Source: Betaproteobacteria bacterium
Lineage (GTDB): Bacteria; Pseudomonadota; Gammaproteobacteria; Burkholderiales; Burkholderiaceae
Direction: 5' to 3'
Length of the DNA: 64,000 bases
NCBI GenBank assembly: GCA_947453825.1
Contig: CANGHN010000003.1
Span: 36,848 to 100,847, forward strand
Shown: positions 17,841 to 27,252 of the stretch, one piece after another
Layout: each line of letters opens with the position of its first letter
Position numbering within the stretch: position 1 is the first letter of the stretch
Made by a program: the position numbers and the translations under genes
The notes under the pieces: model-generated
The model's database searches: none
What the model was told of the DNA's origin: nothing
Seen by the model: only the letters and a program-made list of their open reading frames with translations

Positions 17841-18945
17841 ATGGAAGCTGAACAACTCAATACGATTTCAAATACCTTGTCTGATCTGCTCACGCGCGAG
17901 CAAGCTCTTCGGGGGTATCTTTGACTTCGACGTAAAGTCACGTCGCCTTACCGAAGTTAACTCCATTCTGGAAGATCCCACGATCTGGGACGATCAAAAG
18001 AAAGCGCAGGCCCTGGGCAAAGAAAAGAAATTGCTCGATGGGGTAGTGGCTACTCTAACGGATTTAAATACCAACATCACTAGTGCGCTTGAGCTATTTG
18101 ACATGGCTAAAGAAGAAAGTGATTTCGAAACTATTGCCGCTATCGAACAAGATGTCGAGGGCTATAGCAAAATTATTGGCGATCTAGAGTTTCGTCGTAT
18201 GTTTCATAACGAGATGGACTCGTGTAATTGCTTTATTGATATACAGGCAGGTGCTGGTGGCACTGAGGCTTGTGACTGGGCCAGCATGCTCTATCGTCAA
18301 TACCTGAAATATTGCGAACGTAAGGGTTATAAAACAGAAATTTTGGAAGAGTCCGATGGTGATGTTGCTGGTATTAAAAGCGCCACCATCAAGGTAGATG
18401 GTGAGTATGCTTATGGACACCTTCGCTCTGAGACTGGCGTGCATCGCTTAGTACGTAAATCCCCTTTCGATTCTTCGAATGGTCGTCATACTTCATTTGC
18501 ATCTATCTATGTTTACCCTGAGATTGATGATTCAATTGAGATTGAAGTCAATCCGGCCGATATTCGCACCGACACCTATCGTGCATCTGGTGCTGGCGGT
18601 CAGCATATTAATAAAACAGACTCTGCTGTACGCTTAACCCACATTCCCACCGGCATTGTGGTGCAGTGTCAAAATGACCGTAGTCAACACCGCAACCGTG
18701 CTGAAGCTATGACAATGCTCAAATCCCGTCTCTATGAACATGAGATGCAAAAACGCCGTGCTGAGCAAGATAAGTTAGAAGCAAGCAAAACAGATGTGGG
18801 CTGGGGTCACCAAATTCGCTCTTATGTTTTAGACCAAAGCCGGATTAAAGATTTACGCACCAACGTCGAGATTTCCAATACCCAAAAAGTACTGGACGGA
18901 GATCTCGATGCCTTTATTGAAGCTAGCCTGAAGCAAGGCGTTTAA
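17841..18945 (+). CDS. prfB: Peptide chain release factor 2, with programmed +1 frameshift
   Basis: RF2 reads UAA and UGA stop codons. The first frame opens at the ATG at 17841 and runs 27 codons to an in-frame TGA (17922-17924). Before it lie a Shine-Dalgarno-like GGGGG and the slip codon CTT, the canonical GGGGGTATCTTTGAC site. Slipping by +1 continues in the frame from GAC at 17923 to the stop at 18943-18945, giving about 367 residues. The SPF recognition motif (KSPFDSSNG) and the catalytic GGQ motif (SGAGGQHIN) are present. Low RF2 raises frameshifting, so the gene is autoregulated. A perfect TATAAT (17829-17834) ends 6 bp before the ATG. Confidence 0.98.
17919..17924 (+). promoter_or_regulatory. 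prfB +1 recoding site
   Basis: CTT (17919-17921) followed by the in-frame TGA (17922-17924), with the internal Shine-Dalgarno-like G-run at 17910-17915. This is the RF2 autoregulatory slip site. It explains why a plain ORF search finds only a truncated gene starting near 18031. Confidence 0.97.
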
Positions 18946-18961
18946 CTGCAACACCATAGAT

Positions 18962-20506
18962 ATGAACGATAAAGTAAATCCAAGCCAAGCCACTGAAGTG
19001 GTCGATGAGAATCACATCATTGCAGAGCGCCGTGAAAAACTTGCGAAGCTACGTGCTGGTGGTGTGGCATTTCCTAATGATTTTGTACCCACACACTTAG
19101 CGGCAGACTTGCATACACAATATGACAGCCTGACTAAGGAAGAGCTTGCGACTAAAAAGATACATGTGAAGGTTGCTGGCCGGATGGTGCTGAAGCGGGT
19201 CATGGGTAAAGCTAGCTTTGCAACTATTCAGGACCGTAGTGGCCAAATCCAGTTTTATATTAATGATGAAATTAGTGGTGCCGATACTCATGGCGCCTTC
19301 AAACATTGGGATATGGGTGATTTCATATCTGCAGAGGGCAATCTCTTTAAAACAAATAAAGGTGAGTTATCAGTAGAGTGTAGTAATTTGCGCTTATTGA
19401 GCAAGTCTTTAAGACCCTTGCCCGATAAGTTCCATGGCCTCTCAGACTTAGAGACCAAGTATCGTCAGCGCTATGTTGACTTGATTGTGAATCCAGAAAG
19501 TCGCAATACTTTTAAAGCACGCAGCAATGCGATTGCCTCCTTACGCCGTCATATGTTGGACGCTGACTTCATGGAAGTCGAGACCCCAATGCTTCATCCG
19601 ATTCCGGGTGGTGCTACAGCTAAACCTTTTATTACTCACCATAATGCTTTAGACATGCAAATGTTCTTGCGCATTGCTCCTGAGTTGTATCTCAAACGTT
19701 TGGTGGTCGGCGGCTTTGAGCGCGTCTTTGAAATTAATCGTAACTTCCGTAATGAGGGCGTCAGCCCACGCCACAATCCAGAATTCACCATGATGGAGTT
19801 CTATGCTGCGTACACAGATTACCGTTGGTTGATGGACTTTACTGAAGGCTTGATTCGGGCGGCAGCAATGGATGCCCAAGGCACTGCTGTTCTAACCCAC
19901 CAAGGTCGTGAGCTAGATTTGAGTAAACCATTTCAACGCCTCACTATTACTGAAGCGATTCTGAAATACAGTGGTCAATCCGGTAAAAGTTACGAAGCTG
20001 CTCAACTAGAAGATGCTAATTTCATTCGCACTGAACTTAAAAAAGGTGGCGAGAATCCAGATACTCCAACATTAAAAAATGCCGGCATTGGTGCTTTGCA
20101 GTTGGCTTTATTTGAGTTGGTTGCTGAAGAGCACCTTTGGGAGCCAACTTACATCATCGATTACCCGATTGAAGTGAGCCCTCTAGCCAGAGAATCCGAT
20201 ACGCGCCCCGGAATTACCGAGCGTTTTGAGTTATTCATCACTGGCCGCGAGATTGCCAATGGCTTCTCAGAGTTAAATGATGCCGAAGATCAAGCTGCAC
20301 GCTTCCGTAAGCAGGTTGAGCAAAAAGAAGCTGGGGATGAAGAGGCTATGTACTTTGATAGCGACTTTATCCGCGCCCTCGAATATGGCATGCCCCCAAC
20401 TGGCGGCTGCGGAATTGGTATCGATCGCTTAGTAATGTTGCTAACGGATGCCCCGAATATTCGAGATGTCATTCTTTTCCCGCATCTGCGACGCGAAGAA
20501 GAGTAG
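18962..20506 (+). CDS. lysS: Lysyl-tRNA synthetase (class II)
   Basis: A 514-residue cytoplasmic enzyme charging tRNA-Lys. The N-terminal OB-fold anticodon-binding domain covers about residues 60-165. The class II catalytic domain follows, with motif 2 [20 protein letters not shown] and motif 3 [19 protein letters not shown]. Full length and ending LFPHLRREE as in other bacteria. It lies 16 bp after prfB, the conserved prfB-lysS pair, and ends at a strong terminator. Confidence 0.97.
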   Translation: MNDKVNPSQATEVVDENHIIAERREKLAKLRAGGVAFPNDFVPTHLAADLHTQYDSLTKEELATKKIHVKVAGRMVLKRVMGKASFATIQDRSGQIQFYINDEISGADTHGAFKHWDMGDFISAEGNLFKTNKGELSVECSNLRLLSKSLRPLPDKFHGLSDLETKYRQRYVDLIVNPESRNTFKARSNAIASLRRHMLDADFMEVETPMLHPIPGGATAKPFITHHNALDMQMFLRIAPELYLKRLVVGGFERVFEINRNFRNEGVSPRHNPEFTMMEFYAAYTDYRWLMDFTEGLIRAAAMDAQGTAVLTHQGRELDLSKPFQRLTITEAILKYSGQSGKSYEAAQLEDANFIRTELKKGGENPDTPTLKNAGIGALQLALFELVAEEHLWEPTYIIDYPIEVSPLARESDTRPGITERFELFITGREIANGFSELNDAEDQAARFRKQVEQKEAGDEEAMYFDSDFIRALEYGMPPTGGCGIGIDRLVMLLTDAPNIRDVILFPHLRREEE

Positions 20507-20513
20507 CGCAAAC

Positions 20514-20538
20514 AAAAGGCACCCTCGGGTGCCTTTTT
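20514..20538. terminator. Bidirectional terminator after lysS
   Basis: GGCACC (20518-20523), loop CTCG and GGTGCC (20528-20533), flanked by AAAA and TTTTTT. It ends the recJ-prfB-lysS unit and, on the other strand, the cysK-side leftward unit. Confidence 0.9.
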
Positions 20539-20561
20539 TATTGAGCTAACTACCGACTTCA

Positions 20562-20822
20562 TTAGTAAGGAGATAACTCGTCAAAGCCCTGAACGTCATG
20601 CTTTAGCACATGCTGAGCAATCAATAAAATACCAGCAAAGAAACTAAAGCACACCAGCAATGCAAATACATGGTATTGATTTAAGCCACTTTGATTTAAT
20701 ACTTCAAGATAAGTTGCGCTCTCCAAAGCAAGGTGAGTAGATAGCGCTAATAAAGCAATACCAATTGCTATTTGAGCAACGGAAAGTAATGGGTACGATT
20801 GTTTTTTCTGAATAGTTGTCAT
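20562..20822 (-). CDS. Small two-helix membrane protein
   Basis: An 86-residue protein with two hydrophobic segments (about residues 12-32 and 50-69) separated by a short polar loop, and an acidic C-terminal tail. No family recognised. It lies 12 bp downstream of cysK on the same strand and is probably cotranscribed. Function unknown. Confidence 0.65.
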   Translation of the reverse strand: MTTIQKKQSYPLLSVAQIAIGIALLALSTHLALESATYLEVLNQSGLNQYHVFALLVCFSFFAGILLIAQHVLKHDVQGFDELSPY

Positions 20823-20834
20823 GATGTTGATTCC

Positions 20835-21809
20835 TTAAGCAGGCAGACCCTTCTCATCAAAGACGCCTTCAAATAAAGCTGAGCTCAAATAACGCTCAGC
20901 TGTATCAGGCAGTACGACCACAATAGTCTTGCCTGCATACTCTGGTCTCTTAGCAAGACGTACTGCGACCGCAGCTGCAGCCCCACAAGAAATGCCAACC
21001 AAAATGCCTTCCTCCTTGGCAATCCGACGAGCAAACTCAATTGCCTCCTCATTGCTCACCTGTTCCACTTTATCTACAACAGATAAATCTAAGTTATCAG
21101 GAACGAAACCGGCGCCAATACCTTGAATCTTATGTGGTGCTGGTTTGATTTCTTCGCCATTCAGTTTCTGGGTAATCACTGGACTCGTAGTAGGTTCAAC
21201 CGCTACCACTTCAATGGCTTTTTTCTTGACATTCTTAATATAGCGAGCAACCCCAGAAATCGTTCCACCCGTGCCAACGCCCGCAACGAAGACATCGATT
21301 TTGCCGTCAGTATCTTCCCAGATTTCTGGGCCAGTAGTCTTCTCGTGAATTGCTGGGTTGGATGGATTACTAAATTGCTGAAGCAATACATACTTAACTG
21401 GATCAGACTCAGCAATTTCTTTTGCTTTAGCAACGGCGCCATTCATTCCCTTGGGGCCTTCAGTAAGCACAATCTTTGCGCCTAATGCGGTTAACAATTT
21501 ACGTCGCTCCATACTCATCGTTTCAGGCATAGTCAATGTCAGAGGAATACCACGTGCGGCAGCTACGAATGCCAATGCAATTCCGGTATTACCGCTAGTA
21601 GGCTCAACAAGCTCTTTACCCGGACCAAGCAAACCTTTTTCTTGCGCATCATTGATCATCGCAACACCAATACGGCACTTGACTGAATAAGCTGGGTTAC
21701 GGCCTTCAATCTTTGCGAGCACGATTGCCTTAGCGCCATCAGTGACGCGATTTAAGCGAACTAAGGGTGTTTTGCCAATCGTTTCTGAGTTGTCTTGAAA
21801 ATATGTCAT
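20835..21809 (-). CDS. cysK: Cysteine synthase (O-acetylserine sulfhydrylase)
   Basis: A 324-residue PLP enzyme making cysteine from O-acetylserine and sulfide. The PLP lysine is Lys44 in [11 protein letters not shown]. The substrate loop TSGNTG follows at about residue 70, and the phosphate-binding [10 protein letters not shown] at about 175. The length and C-terminus ([11 protein letters not shown]) match CysK better than the thiosulfate-using CysM, though CysM is not excluded. Two AAGTACTTTT repeats lie 60-78 bp upstream of the start. Confidence 0.95.
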   Translation of the reverse strand: MTYFQDNSETIGKTPLVRLNRVTDGAKAIVLAKIEGRNPAYSVKCRIGVAMINDAQEKGLLGPGKELVEPTSGNTGIALAFVAAARGIPLTLTMPETMSMERRKLLTALGAKIVLTEGPKGMNGAVAKAKEIAESDPVKYVLLQQFSNPSNPAIHEKTTGPEIWEDTDGKIDVFVAGVGTGGTISGVARYIKNVKKKAIEVVAVEPTTSPVITQKLNGEEIKPAPHKIQGIGAGFVPDNLDLSVVDKVEQVSNEEAIEFARRIAKEEGILVGISCGAAAAVAVRLAKRPEYAGKTIVVVLPDTAERYLSSALFEGVFDEKGLPA

Positions 21810-21868
21810 GAAAGACCTTTGCTATTGAATAAGGTAGATCTTATGGGTGGCGCTTATATTTGTAAAAG

Positions 21869-21896
21869 AAGTACTTTTCATAAGTTAAGTACTTTT
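21869..21896. repeat. Two AAGTACTTTT repeats upstream of cysK
   Basis: Perfect 10-bp copies at 21869-21878 and 21887-21896, 18 bp apart, each containing the palindrome AAGTACTT. They lie 60-87 bp upstream of the cysK start and could be a regulator site. Nothing ties them to a known family. Confidence 0.3.
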
Positions 21897-21927
21897 AGAT
21901 CTAAAGGAAGGGGAAAGCTGGTCTTAG

Positions 21928-22410
21928 CTAGCCTTTATTCCTAAAAAATAGGAAAACTAGTGTCAGAAATATCGCTAAAAACCAGAATAAGGACCATTCT
22001 GGGACCTGCAAACCCAGGATTGTGGGTAATTGAGCTGAACAAAGTCCATCAGCCTGAAATAACCAGGGCATCTCCTTGGCTAACTGGAATTGATTAATCC
22101 AAGTCTCTAAAGGATCAATACCGCAGGAAGATTCCGGGTGAGAAAGAAGCCAAACCTGCTTGCCAGCAACAGTCAATCCATATCCAGCTGCCGCTATTGC
22201 CAAACCATGAAACCACTTTCTGAATCCCGGAAGACTGGCGGCTAATAGGCAAAATACAGCAACTCCTAGATAGCCCACCCGTTGCAAAATACATAAGGGG
22301 CAAGGCAGAAAGCTGACTCCTTGATACCCAGTCTGCTGCAGTAGTAAGGCAAAAATAACAAGGCCCAGGCTAAGCAGGGATATCAAGAGGTATTTGATCG
22401 CTTTCATCAT
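21928..22410 (-). CDS. dsbB: DsbB, disulfide bond formation protein B
   Basis: A 160-residue inner-membrane protein that reoxidises DsbA using quinone. Four hydrophobic helices are visible. The first catalytic pair is in LPCPLCILQR, and the second pair is Cys in SSCGIDPLETW and GLCSAQLP. The start at 22410 (ATGATGAAAG) places a short basic start before helix 1; an ATG at 22437 is an alternative. Confidence 0.95.
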   Translation of the reverse strand: MMKAIKYLLISLLSLGLVIFALLLQQTGYQGVSFLPCPLCILQRVGYLGVAVFCLLAASLPGFRKWFHGLAIAAAGYGLTVAGKQVWLLSHPESSCGIDPLETWINQFQLAKEMPWLFQADGLCSAQLPTILGLQVPEWSLFWFLAIFLTLVFLFFRNKG

Positions 22411-22576
22411 GACATCATAGACTGCGATCTGCCCCAAAAACCATTCGCTTTATTACCAGAAATTGGATGTTTATCACTACTCAATCCTACTTACAGACGG
22501 ATTGACTGAATTTAACTCGTTAAGAATGGGATAATCATGGTTATATTAAATACCTAATTTTTTATTTTTCGCATTT

Positions 22577-23353
22577 ATGGCCGCATACAACACCGAAACC
22601 GTTTTGACCGTTCACCACTGGAACGACACGCTTTTTAGCTTTACTACCACTCGTAATAAAGGCCTACGCTTTCGAAGTGGTCACTTTTTGATGATTGGTC
22701 TCGAGGTTGAAGGCAAGCCCTTGGTCAGAGCATACAGCGTGGCCAGCCCAAACTATGAAGAGCACCTTGAGTTTCTGAGTATCAAGGTTCAAGACGGCCC
22801 CCTCACATCACGCTTACAAAAAATTCAGGTGGGTGATCCCATTTTGGTCAGTGAAAAGTCTGTTGGTACATTGGTCTTAGATGACCTTAATCCCGGCAAG
22901 CATTTATATCTCTTTAGTACTGGCACTGGTCTTGCTCCATTCATGAGCATCATTCGCGATCCAGAGACTTATGAAAAGTTTGAGAAAGTCGTCCTGATTC
23001 ATGGCGTGCGCTTAGTGAGTGAATTGGCTTACGGTGATTACATTAAAAATGAGCTTGCTCAAGATGAATACTTGGGCGAACTCATTCGTGAAAAGCTGAT
23101 CTACTATCCAACGGTGACACGCGAGGCATTCAAGCACACTGGACGCCTTACAACTGCTATTGAATCTGGTCAGCTCTTTAAGGATATTGGTTTACCCCCT
23201 TTAGACCCAGCTGTTGATAGAGCAATGATTTGCGGCAGTCCGTCGATGCTCAAAGAAACATCTGAAATGCTAGATGCCAAAGGATTTAAAGTTTCACCTA
23301 GTCTTGGGCAACTTGGTGACTATGTCTATGAGCGCGCTTTCGTTGAGAAATAA
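22577..23353 (+). CDS. fpr: Ferredoxin-NADP reductase
   Basis: A 258-residue flavoenzyme moving electrons between NADPH and ferredoxin/flavodoxin. The FAD-binding motif is RAYSVASP, the NADP-binding motif STGTGLAPFMS, and the C-terminus is YVYERAFVEK, as in the bacterial subclass I Fpr. Full length. It stands alone on the plus strand. The fdx of the isc operon in this window is a plausible partner, but that is inference. Confidence 0.95.
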   Translation: MAAYNTETVLTVHHWNDTLFSFTTTRNKGLRFRSGHFLMIGLEVEGKPLVRAYSVASPNYEEHLEFLSIKVQDGPLTSRLQKIQVGDPILVSEKSVGTLVLDDLNPGKHLYLFSTGTGLAPFMSIIRDPETYEKFEKVVLIHGVRLVSELAYGDYIKNELAQDEYLGELIREKLIYYPTVTREAFKHTGRLTTAIESGQLFKDIGLPPLDPAVDRAMICGSPSMLKETSEMLDAKGFKVSPSLGQLGDYVYERAFVEK

Positions 23354-23425
23354 GCAAGGTAACAACTCTATATACCTGGAAGTAATTTAGTTATCTCTTT
23401 ATATTCCTTGTTGATATATCACCAG

Positions 23426-23460
23426 CTTGGTAAATTGTCATTAATGCGATATTTACCAAG
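23426..23460 (+). promoter_or_regulatory. Hairpin overlapping the ribosome site of a small ORF
   Basis: Perfect 10-bp arms CTTGGTAAAT (23426-23435) and ATTTACCAAG (23451-23460) with a 15-nt loop. The right arm contains the start of the AAGGA Shine-Dalgarno sequence of the ORF at 23469, so folding would hide it. It could equally be a protein-binding site. Confidence 0.5.
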
Positions 23461-23468
23461 GAATCAAG

Positions 23469-23633
23469 ATGTCACCGGTTAGAGAGCACTACAACCCTAT
23501 CATTACCAAACTCTTGAGAGAGCACGACAGCTTGCCTCACGAACAGGTTGAGGAGCGTAAGTCCTTTCAAAGACACATTCTGTTTTTAATGAACGCGATC
23601 AAGATGGAAGAATTTTCAGAATCCTTCGCATAA
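23469..23633 (+). CDS. 54-residue hypothetical protein
   Basis: An ORF of 54 codons starting MSPVREHYNPIITKLLREHD. ACCAAGGA lies at ideal distance upstream (AAGGA about 6 bp before the ATG). It is predicted all-helical, charged and rich in Glu, His and Arg, with no membrane segment. It lies between fpr and the cytochrome gene, convergent with the latter and 17 bp short of it. Function unknown. A ribosome site that may be sequestered suggests regulated translation. Confidence 0.6.
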   Translation: MSPVREHYNPIITKLLREHDSLPHEQVEERKSFQRHILFLMNAIKMEEFSESFA

Positions 23634-23650
23634 TACAAAGTTGCACTTGA

Positions 23651-24187
23651 CTAACGCTCTATGGGAATAAAACCATCCCGATTGGGCATTTTCACCAGTG
23701 GTAGAGTCTTCGCATCCATCACCTCATCCTTAGGGATGATCTTATTCAAATATAAAATATAAGCAGTTGCTGCATACACTTGGTCATTACTGAGTGATTG
23801 CGGTGCTTGATGAGGCATTGATCTTTTTACATAATCAAAAATTGTTGTTGAATAGGGCCAAAAACTGCCGACTGTCTTAACGGGATTATTGGTATTGAGT
23901 GCACCGCCACCAACCAAGCGATTAGCCGGACCACCCTGCCCTTGATCACCATGACAAGCTGAGCATTGTTGTTGGTATAACTTTTCCCCAACAAGCGCAC
24001 TACCAGAGCCAGAAGGCAAACCAGCACCACTGGGACCAATATCAATATTCCAGGCCCGAATTTGGTTTTCAGAGATCGGCTTACCAAGACCTACTGATCC
24101 AGAGATGGGATACCCACTAGTACAAGCAGCCAATACTCCAAGAGTCGAAGTAAGGATGCTAACTTTAATCAATAATTTAGCGCGCAT
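23651..24187 (-). CDS. Cytochrome c partner of the SoxC-like dehydrogenase
   Basis: A 178-residue c-type cytochrome with a single CSACH haem motif (Cys75, Cys78, His79) and a likely Met ligand in KRSMPHQAP. The N-terminus is a signal peptide with a lipobox (VLAAC, Cys22), so it is probably anchored to the outer face of the inner membrane. The ATG at 24187 overlaps the upstream gene by 11 bp; an ORF start further up (24316) would lie deep in soxC. It resembles SorB/SoxD-type electron acceptors, which pass electrons from sulfite or sulfane oxidation to the respiratory chain. Confidence 0.85.
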   Translation of the reverse strand: MRAKLLIKVSILTSTLGVLAACTSGYPISGSVGLGKPISENQIRAWNIDIGPSGAGLPSGSGSALVGEKLYQQQCSACHGDQGQGGPANRLVGGGALNTNNPVKTVGSFWPYSTTIFDYVKRSMPHQAPQSLSNDQVYAATAYILYLNKIIPKDEVMDAKTLPLVKMPNRDGFIPIER

Positions 24188-25436
24188 TGCTAACCTCCCC
24201 ATTGGCAGCAACTCGCCATGGCTGAATCGCATTGTTATGGTAGAAAGTATTGGCACTCTTTGCCTTAATGACTGCCTCCATCGTAGGCTGCACCTCTCCA
24301 CTACTATCCGTAGCACGACTTAATAATATCGCAGGCGCTCCATCCCACACCCACGGGTATCTAAAGCGTACTAAGGACTTGTCTAATATAGGCTCTTGTA
24401 ATATGGCATCGCCCCAAGACTTACCGCCATCCGTTGAGACTTCAACGCGACGGATCTTGCCATTACCCGACCAAGCCAGCCCTGTAATCTCATAGAACCC
24501 TTGAGACTTCAGCTTCATCATTCCGGATGGCTGAGTAATGACTGATTTAACATCCATCGCAAAAGTAAATTGCAGTGCTTTGCCATCAGCACGTAAATCG
24601 GTATATGCAGAAGTCTCTTCACGTGTTTGCCATGGCTCTGTGCCAAGCTTAATTCTTCTTAGCCATTTAATACTCATATTGCCCTCAAAGCCTGGCAAGA
24701 ACAAACGGAGTGGATAACCCTGTTCAGCGCGCAACATTTCTCCGTTTTGTGCGTAGACCAGTAAGGCGTCATCCATCATTTTGCTCATCGGAATACTGCG
24801 CGTCATTGCAGCACCGTCAGCCCCTTCAGCTAAAGCCCACTTAGCAGCGGGCTGTACGCCACACTCTTGCAAAATAGTGGATAAGCGCACTCCAGTCCAT
24901 TCGCAACACGAGAGCAATCCGTGAATTTGCTGAACCGTCTGATTGCTAGCCTTCTTCAGTTCGGCGGCACTATTACCCGAGCACTCTAAGAAATAGATTC
25001 TGGATTCTGATGGAAAGCGAACGATGTCTTCCATTGTAAAAATCATTGGGCGATCAACTAATCCATGAATCACTAGGCGATGCTGATCAGGATTGATATC
25101 TGGCACGCCAGCATGATGGCGCTCAAATACCAAACCATTAGGGGTAATAATTCCATGCAAACTTTGCAGAGGAGTGCGTGAAGCCGTTAGAAAAGTGGGC
25201 GCTGGATTTGGAAGAACGCGCACTACATTCTTCTCATATTTAGAAGGCAGGCCATAAGGGGGATTAATGAATCCCGATCCCTGAGTTTTTGTCCAAGGAT
25301 CGATTTCTAAGAAATCATTTTGCTTAGTCTGAGCAATTACATTCTGCGATGCTAGAGCCCCACTTACACTTGCTCCCGCTACTAAAGATGACTTTAAAAA
25401 TTGACGGCGCTTAGAAAATGTTTCATTTTTAGACAT
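24177..25436 (-). CDS. soxC: SoxC/SorA-family sulfite or sulfane dehydrogenase
   Basis: A 419-residue periplasmic molybdenum enzyme of the sulfite oxidase family. A Tat signal (SKRRQFLKSS, Arg10-Arg11) is followed by the molybdopterin domain, with the Mo-ligand Cys152 in YFLECSGNS, then a C-terminal dimerisation domain. The segment HGLLSCCEWTGVRLS is typical of SoxC. Here it sits downstream of a sulfite-releasing pathway with no soxXYZAB, so oxidation of sulfite to sulfate is the more likely role. The gene is followed by its cytochrome c and preceded by the YeiH-like exporter. Confidence 0.85.
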   Translation of the reverse strand: MSKNETFSKRRQFLKSSLVAGASVSGALASQNVIAQTKQNDFLEIDPWTKTQGSGFINPPYGLPSKYEKNVVRVLPNPAPTFLTASRTPLQSLHGIITPNGLVFERHHAGVPDINPDQHRLVIHGLVDRPMIFTMEDIVRFPSESRIYFLECSGNSAAELKKASNQTVQQIHGLLSCCEWTGVRLSTILQECGVQPAAKWALAEGADGAAMTRSIPMSKMMDDALLVYAQNGEMLRAEQGYPLRLFLPGFEGNMSIKWLRRIKLGTEPWQTREETSAYTDLRADGKALQFTFAMDVKSVITQPSGMMKLKSQGFYEITGLAWSGNGKIRRVEVSTDGGKSWGDAILQEPILDKSLVRFRYPWVWDGAPAILLSRATDSSGEVQPTMEAVIKAKSANTFYHNNAIQPWRVAANGEVSNAR

Positions 25437-25524
25437 AAATATCCTGCCTCCATTTGATGCGCCTCAAGGCACACTCTTTTAATAAAGCATACTGCCAAAC
25501 TAATGAAAACTGCTACCCCTTTTT

Positions 25525-26517
25525 TTAGGCTAAATACAAAATAAATATAAGGCCAAAGGCAGCAATAAAGATAGTCTCCACTACCAGCATCAGTACTGGC
25601 TGCCAGCCTAACTTTGCCAACTCTTGAAAATTTGTCTTTAACCCTGCTGCCGCAATCGCAGTCACGAGCATCCAACGGGATAATCCAGCAATTTGCCCAC
25701 TAATAGAACTAGGCAAAATCTGCATCGAGGCGACAATAGAAAGCGCAACAAATCCCAATAAGAAGGTGGGAATTAATCTCAGGCTACCCCAGCCTATTTT
25801 CTGACTGGATTTTTGTGCGCCAAAGAAAATAGAAATAATGAGTACCACTGGTAATAAGAGCGCAACCCGAAATAATTTGACGACAGTCGCAACATCTCCT
25901 GCCTCGGGTCCAAATATCATGCCTGCCGCTACTACTTGAGCAACATCATGAATCGTAGCGCCAATAAAAATGCCTGCTGACAAGGCTCCAATCTCCAGCA
26001 TTTGCAAAGCAAAGGGATAAGTCACCATTGCAATGGTAGAAAGTACAGTAACACCCACTACCACCAATAAAGTGAATTGCTCATTTTCTTTTGTCTTTGG
26101 CAACACTGAAGCAACTGCAAGAGCTGCTGAGGCACCGCAAATACCTACCGACCCTCCCGCTATCAAACCGAAATCAGGTGATAGCTTTAAAACTTTAGCC
26201 AATATAAAACCCAAGATCACCGTTGCAGCGACTGCCAGCATTACCATCAGTCCTGTATTCAGACCGATCGCACTAATATCGGCAAAAGTAATGCGAATCC
26301 CTAAGAAAGCTACGCCAAGACGGAGCACTGTTTTTGCACAAAAGTCGATGCCTGGCATCACTACAGGGTTCGAATACAGAAAATGCAAAGCCAAGCCAAT
26401 TAGCAATGCATAAAGTAATTGTGGTCCACCATAGTTTTGCGACAGAAAGTTCGTCGACATTGCAATCAGCAAGCACAATAACAAGCCTGGCAAATTGAGC
26501 TTAGCAGTCCTCAACAT
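25525..26517 (-). CDS. YeiH-family (UPF0324) membrane exporter
   Basis: A 330-residue protein with about ten hydrophobic helices and the conserved GIFIGATIHDVAQVVAAG segment of the YeiH/Cons_hypoth698 family. Family members have been proposed to export sulfate in sulfonate degraders. The position between the sulfolactate regulator and the sulfite dehydrogenase fits disposal of sulfate or sulfite. Transport substrate is inferred from context. Confidence 0.85.
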   Translation of the reverse strand: MLRTAKLNLPGLLLCLLIAMSTNFLSQNYGGPQLLYALLIGLALHFLYSNPVVMPGIDFCAKTVLRLGVAFLGIRITFADISAIGLNTGLMVMLAVAATVILGFILAKVLKLSPDFGLIAGGSVGICGASAALAVASVLPKTKENEQFTLLVVVGVTVLSTIAMVTYPFALQMLEIGALSAGIFIGATIHDVAQVVAAGMIFGPEAGDVATVVKLFRVALLLPVVLIISIFFGAQKSSQKIGWGSLRLIPTFLLGFVALSIVASMQILPSSISGQIAGLSRWMLVTAIAAAGLKTNFQELAKLGWQPVLMLVVETIFIAAFGLIFILYLA

Positions 26518-26522
26518 AAAGA

Positions 26523-27242
26523 CTAGACAACTAACTCGCTAAAGTATTCATGCTGGTTCGTATTGAGTGTAGAGATACGCCATTCCAATGGCTCATCCTG
26601 AATGCCTAAGGCCACCCTTCTAATTACTAGAACTGGAGAATCCGCCTTCATACCCAACCACTCTGCGTGTTGCTTACCGGCCAAACCTGCGCGCAGACGT
26701 TCACTACTCCGCACTACCGTTTGGTCATATTTCATTTGATATAGCTGATAAATACTGCCCTCACGATTAATAAAGTCCGTGCGCGTTAAATTTTTAAAAC
26801 GCTTCTTATCAAGCGTGATTTGATCAATCATGACGCATTGGTCATCCAAATAAAGACAGTTCACTACACGCCAAACTGGGGTGCCTTCTTTAATTTGGAG
26901 CTTAGCGGCTTCCTCTTTATTGGCAGTGGCCGTATTTAAGGAAACCAACTCAACGCGAGGATTGACCTTCTTGTCTGCGTCATGTTTAACAACATGGAAA
27001 AAGTAATACAGCAATCGCTTAAGATCGTGTTCTGCAACATAGGTACCTCTGCCTTGGCGGCGGATAACAATGCCTTCTGCGACTAATTCATCAACCGCTT
27101 TACGCAGAGTTCCTATTGATACATCTAATTCTTTCGACAAATCCTTTTCAGCAGGCAAAGCCTGCCCCATAGGATAGCGACCCCTGACCAGATCTTCGGT
27201 GATCTTTTGCTTTACTTCTTGATAAGCGGTCAGGGATTTCAT
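26523..27242 (-). CDS. GntR/HutC-family regulator of the sulfolactate genes
   Basis: A 239-residue regulator: N-terminal GntR winged helix-turn-helix (LPAEKDLSKELDVSIGTLRK and RRQGRGTYVA, residues 28-69) and a C-terminal UTRA ligand-binding domain. It is encoded within the operon between suyB and the exporter. It is probably a SuyR-like repressor responding to a sulfonate intermediate. The palindrome at 30725-30758 is a candidate binding site. Confidence 0.88.
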   Translation of the reverse strand: MKSLTAYQEVKQKITEDLVRGRYPMGQALPAEKDLSKELDVSIGTLRKAVDELVAEGIVIRRQGRGTYVAEHDLKRLLYYFFHVVKHDADKKVNPRVELVSLNTATANKEEAAKLQIKEGTPVWRVVNCLYLDDQCVMIDQITLDKKRFKNLTRTDFINREGSIYQLYQMKYDQTVVRSSERLRAGLAGKQHAEWLGMKADSPVLVIRRVALGIQDEPLEWRISTLNTNQHEYFSELVV

Positions 27243-27252
27243 ACTTTCAGAC

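Noticed and set aside
18031..18945. prfB as a truncated gene starting at 18031
   Set aside because: The true start is at 17841 with a programmed +1 frameshift at 17919-17924; the shorter frame lacks the N-terminal domain.
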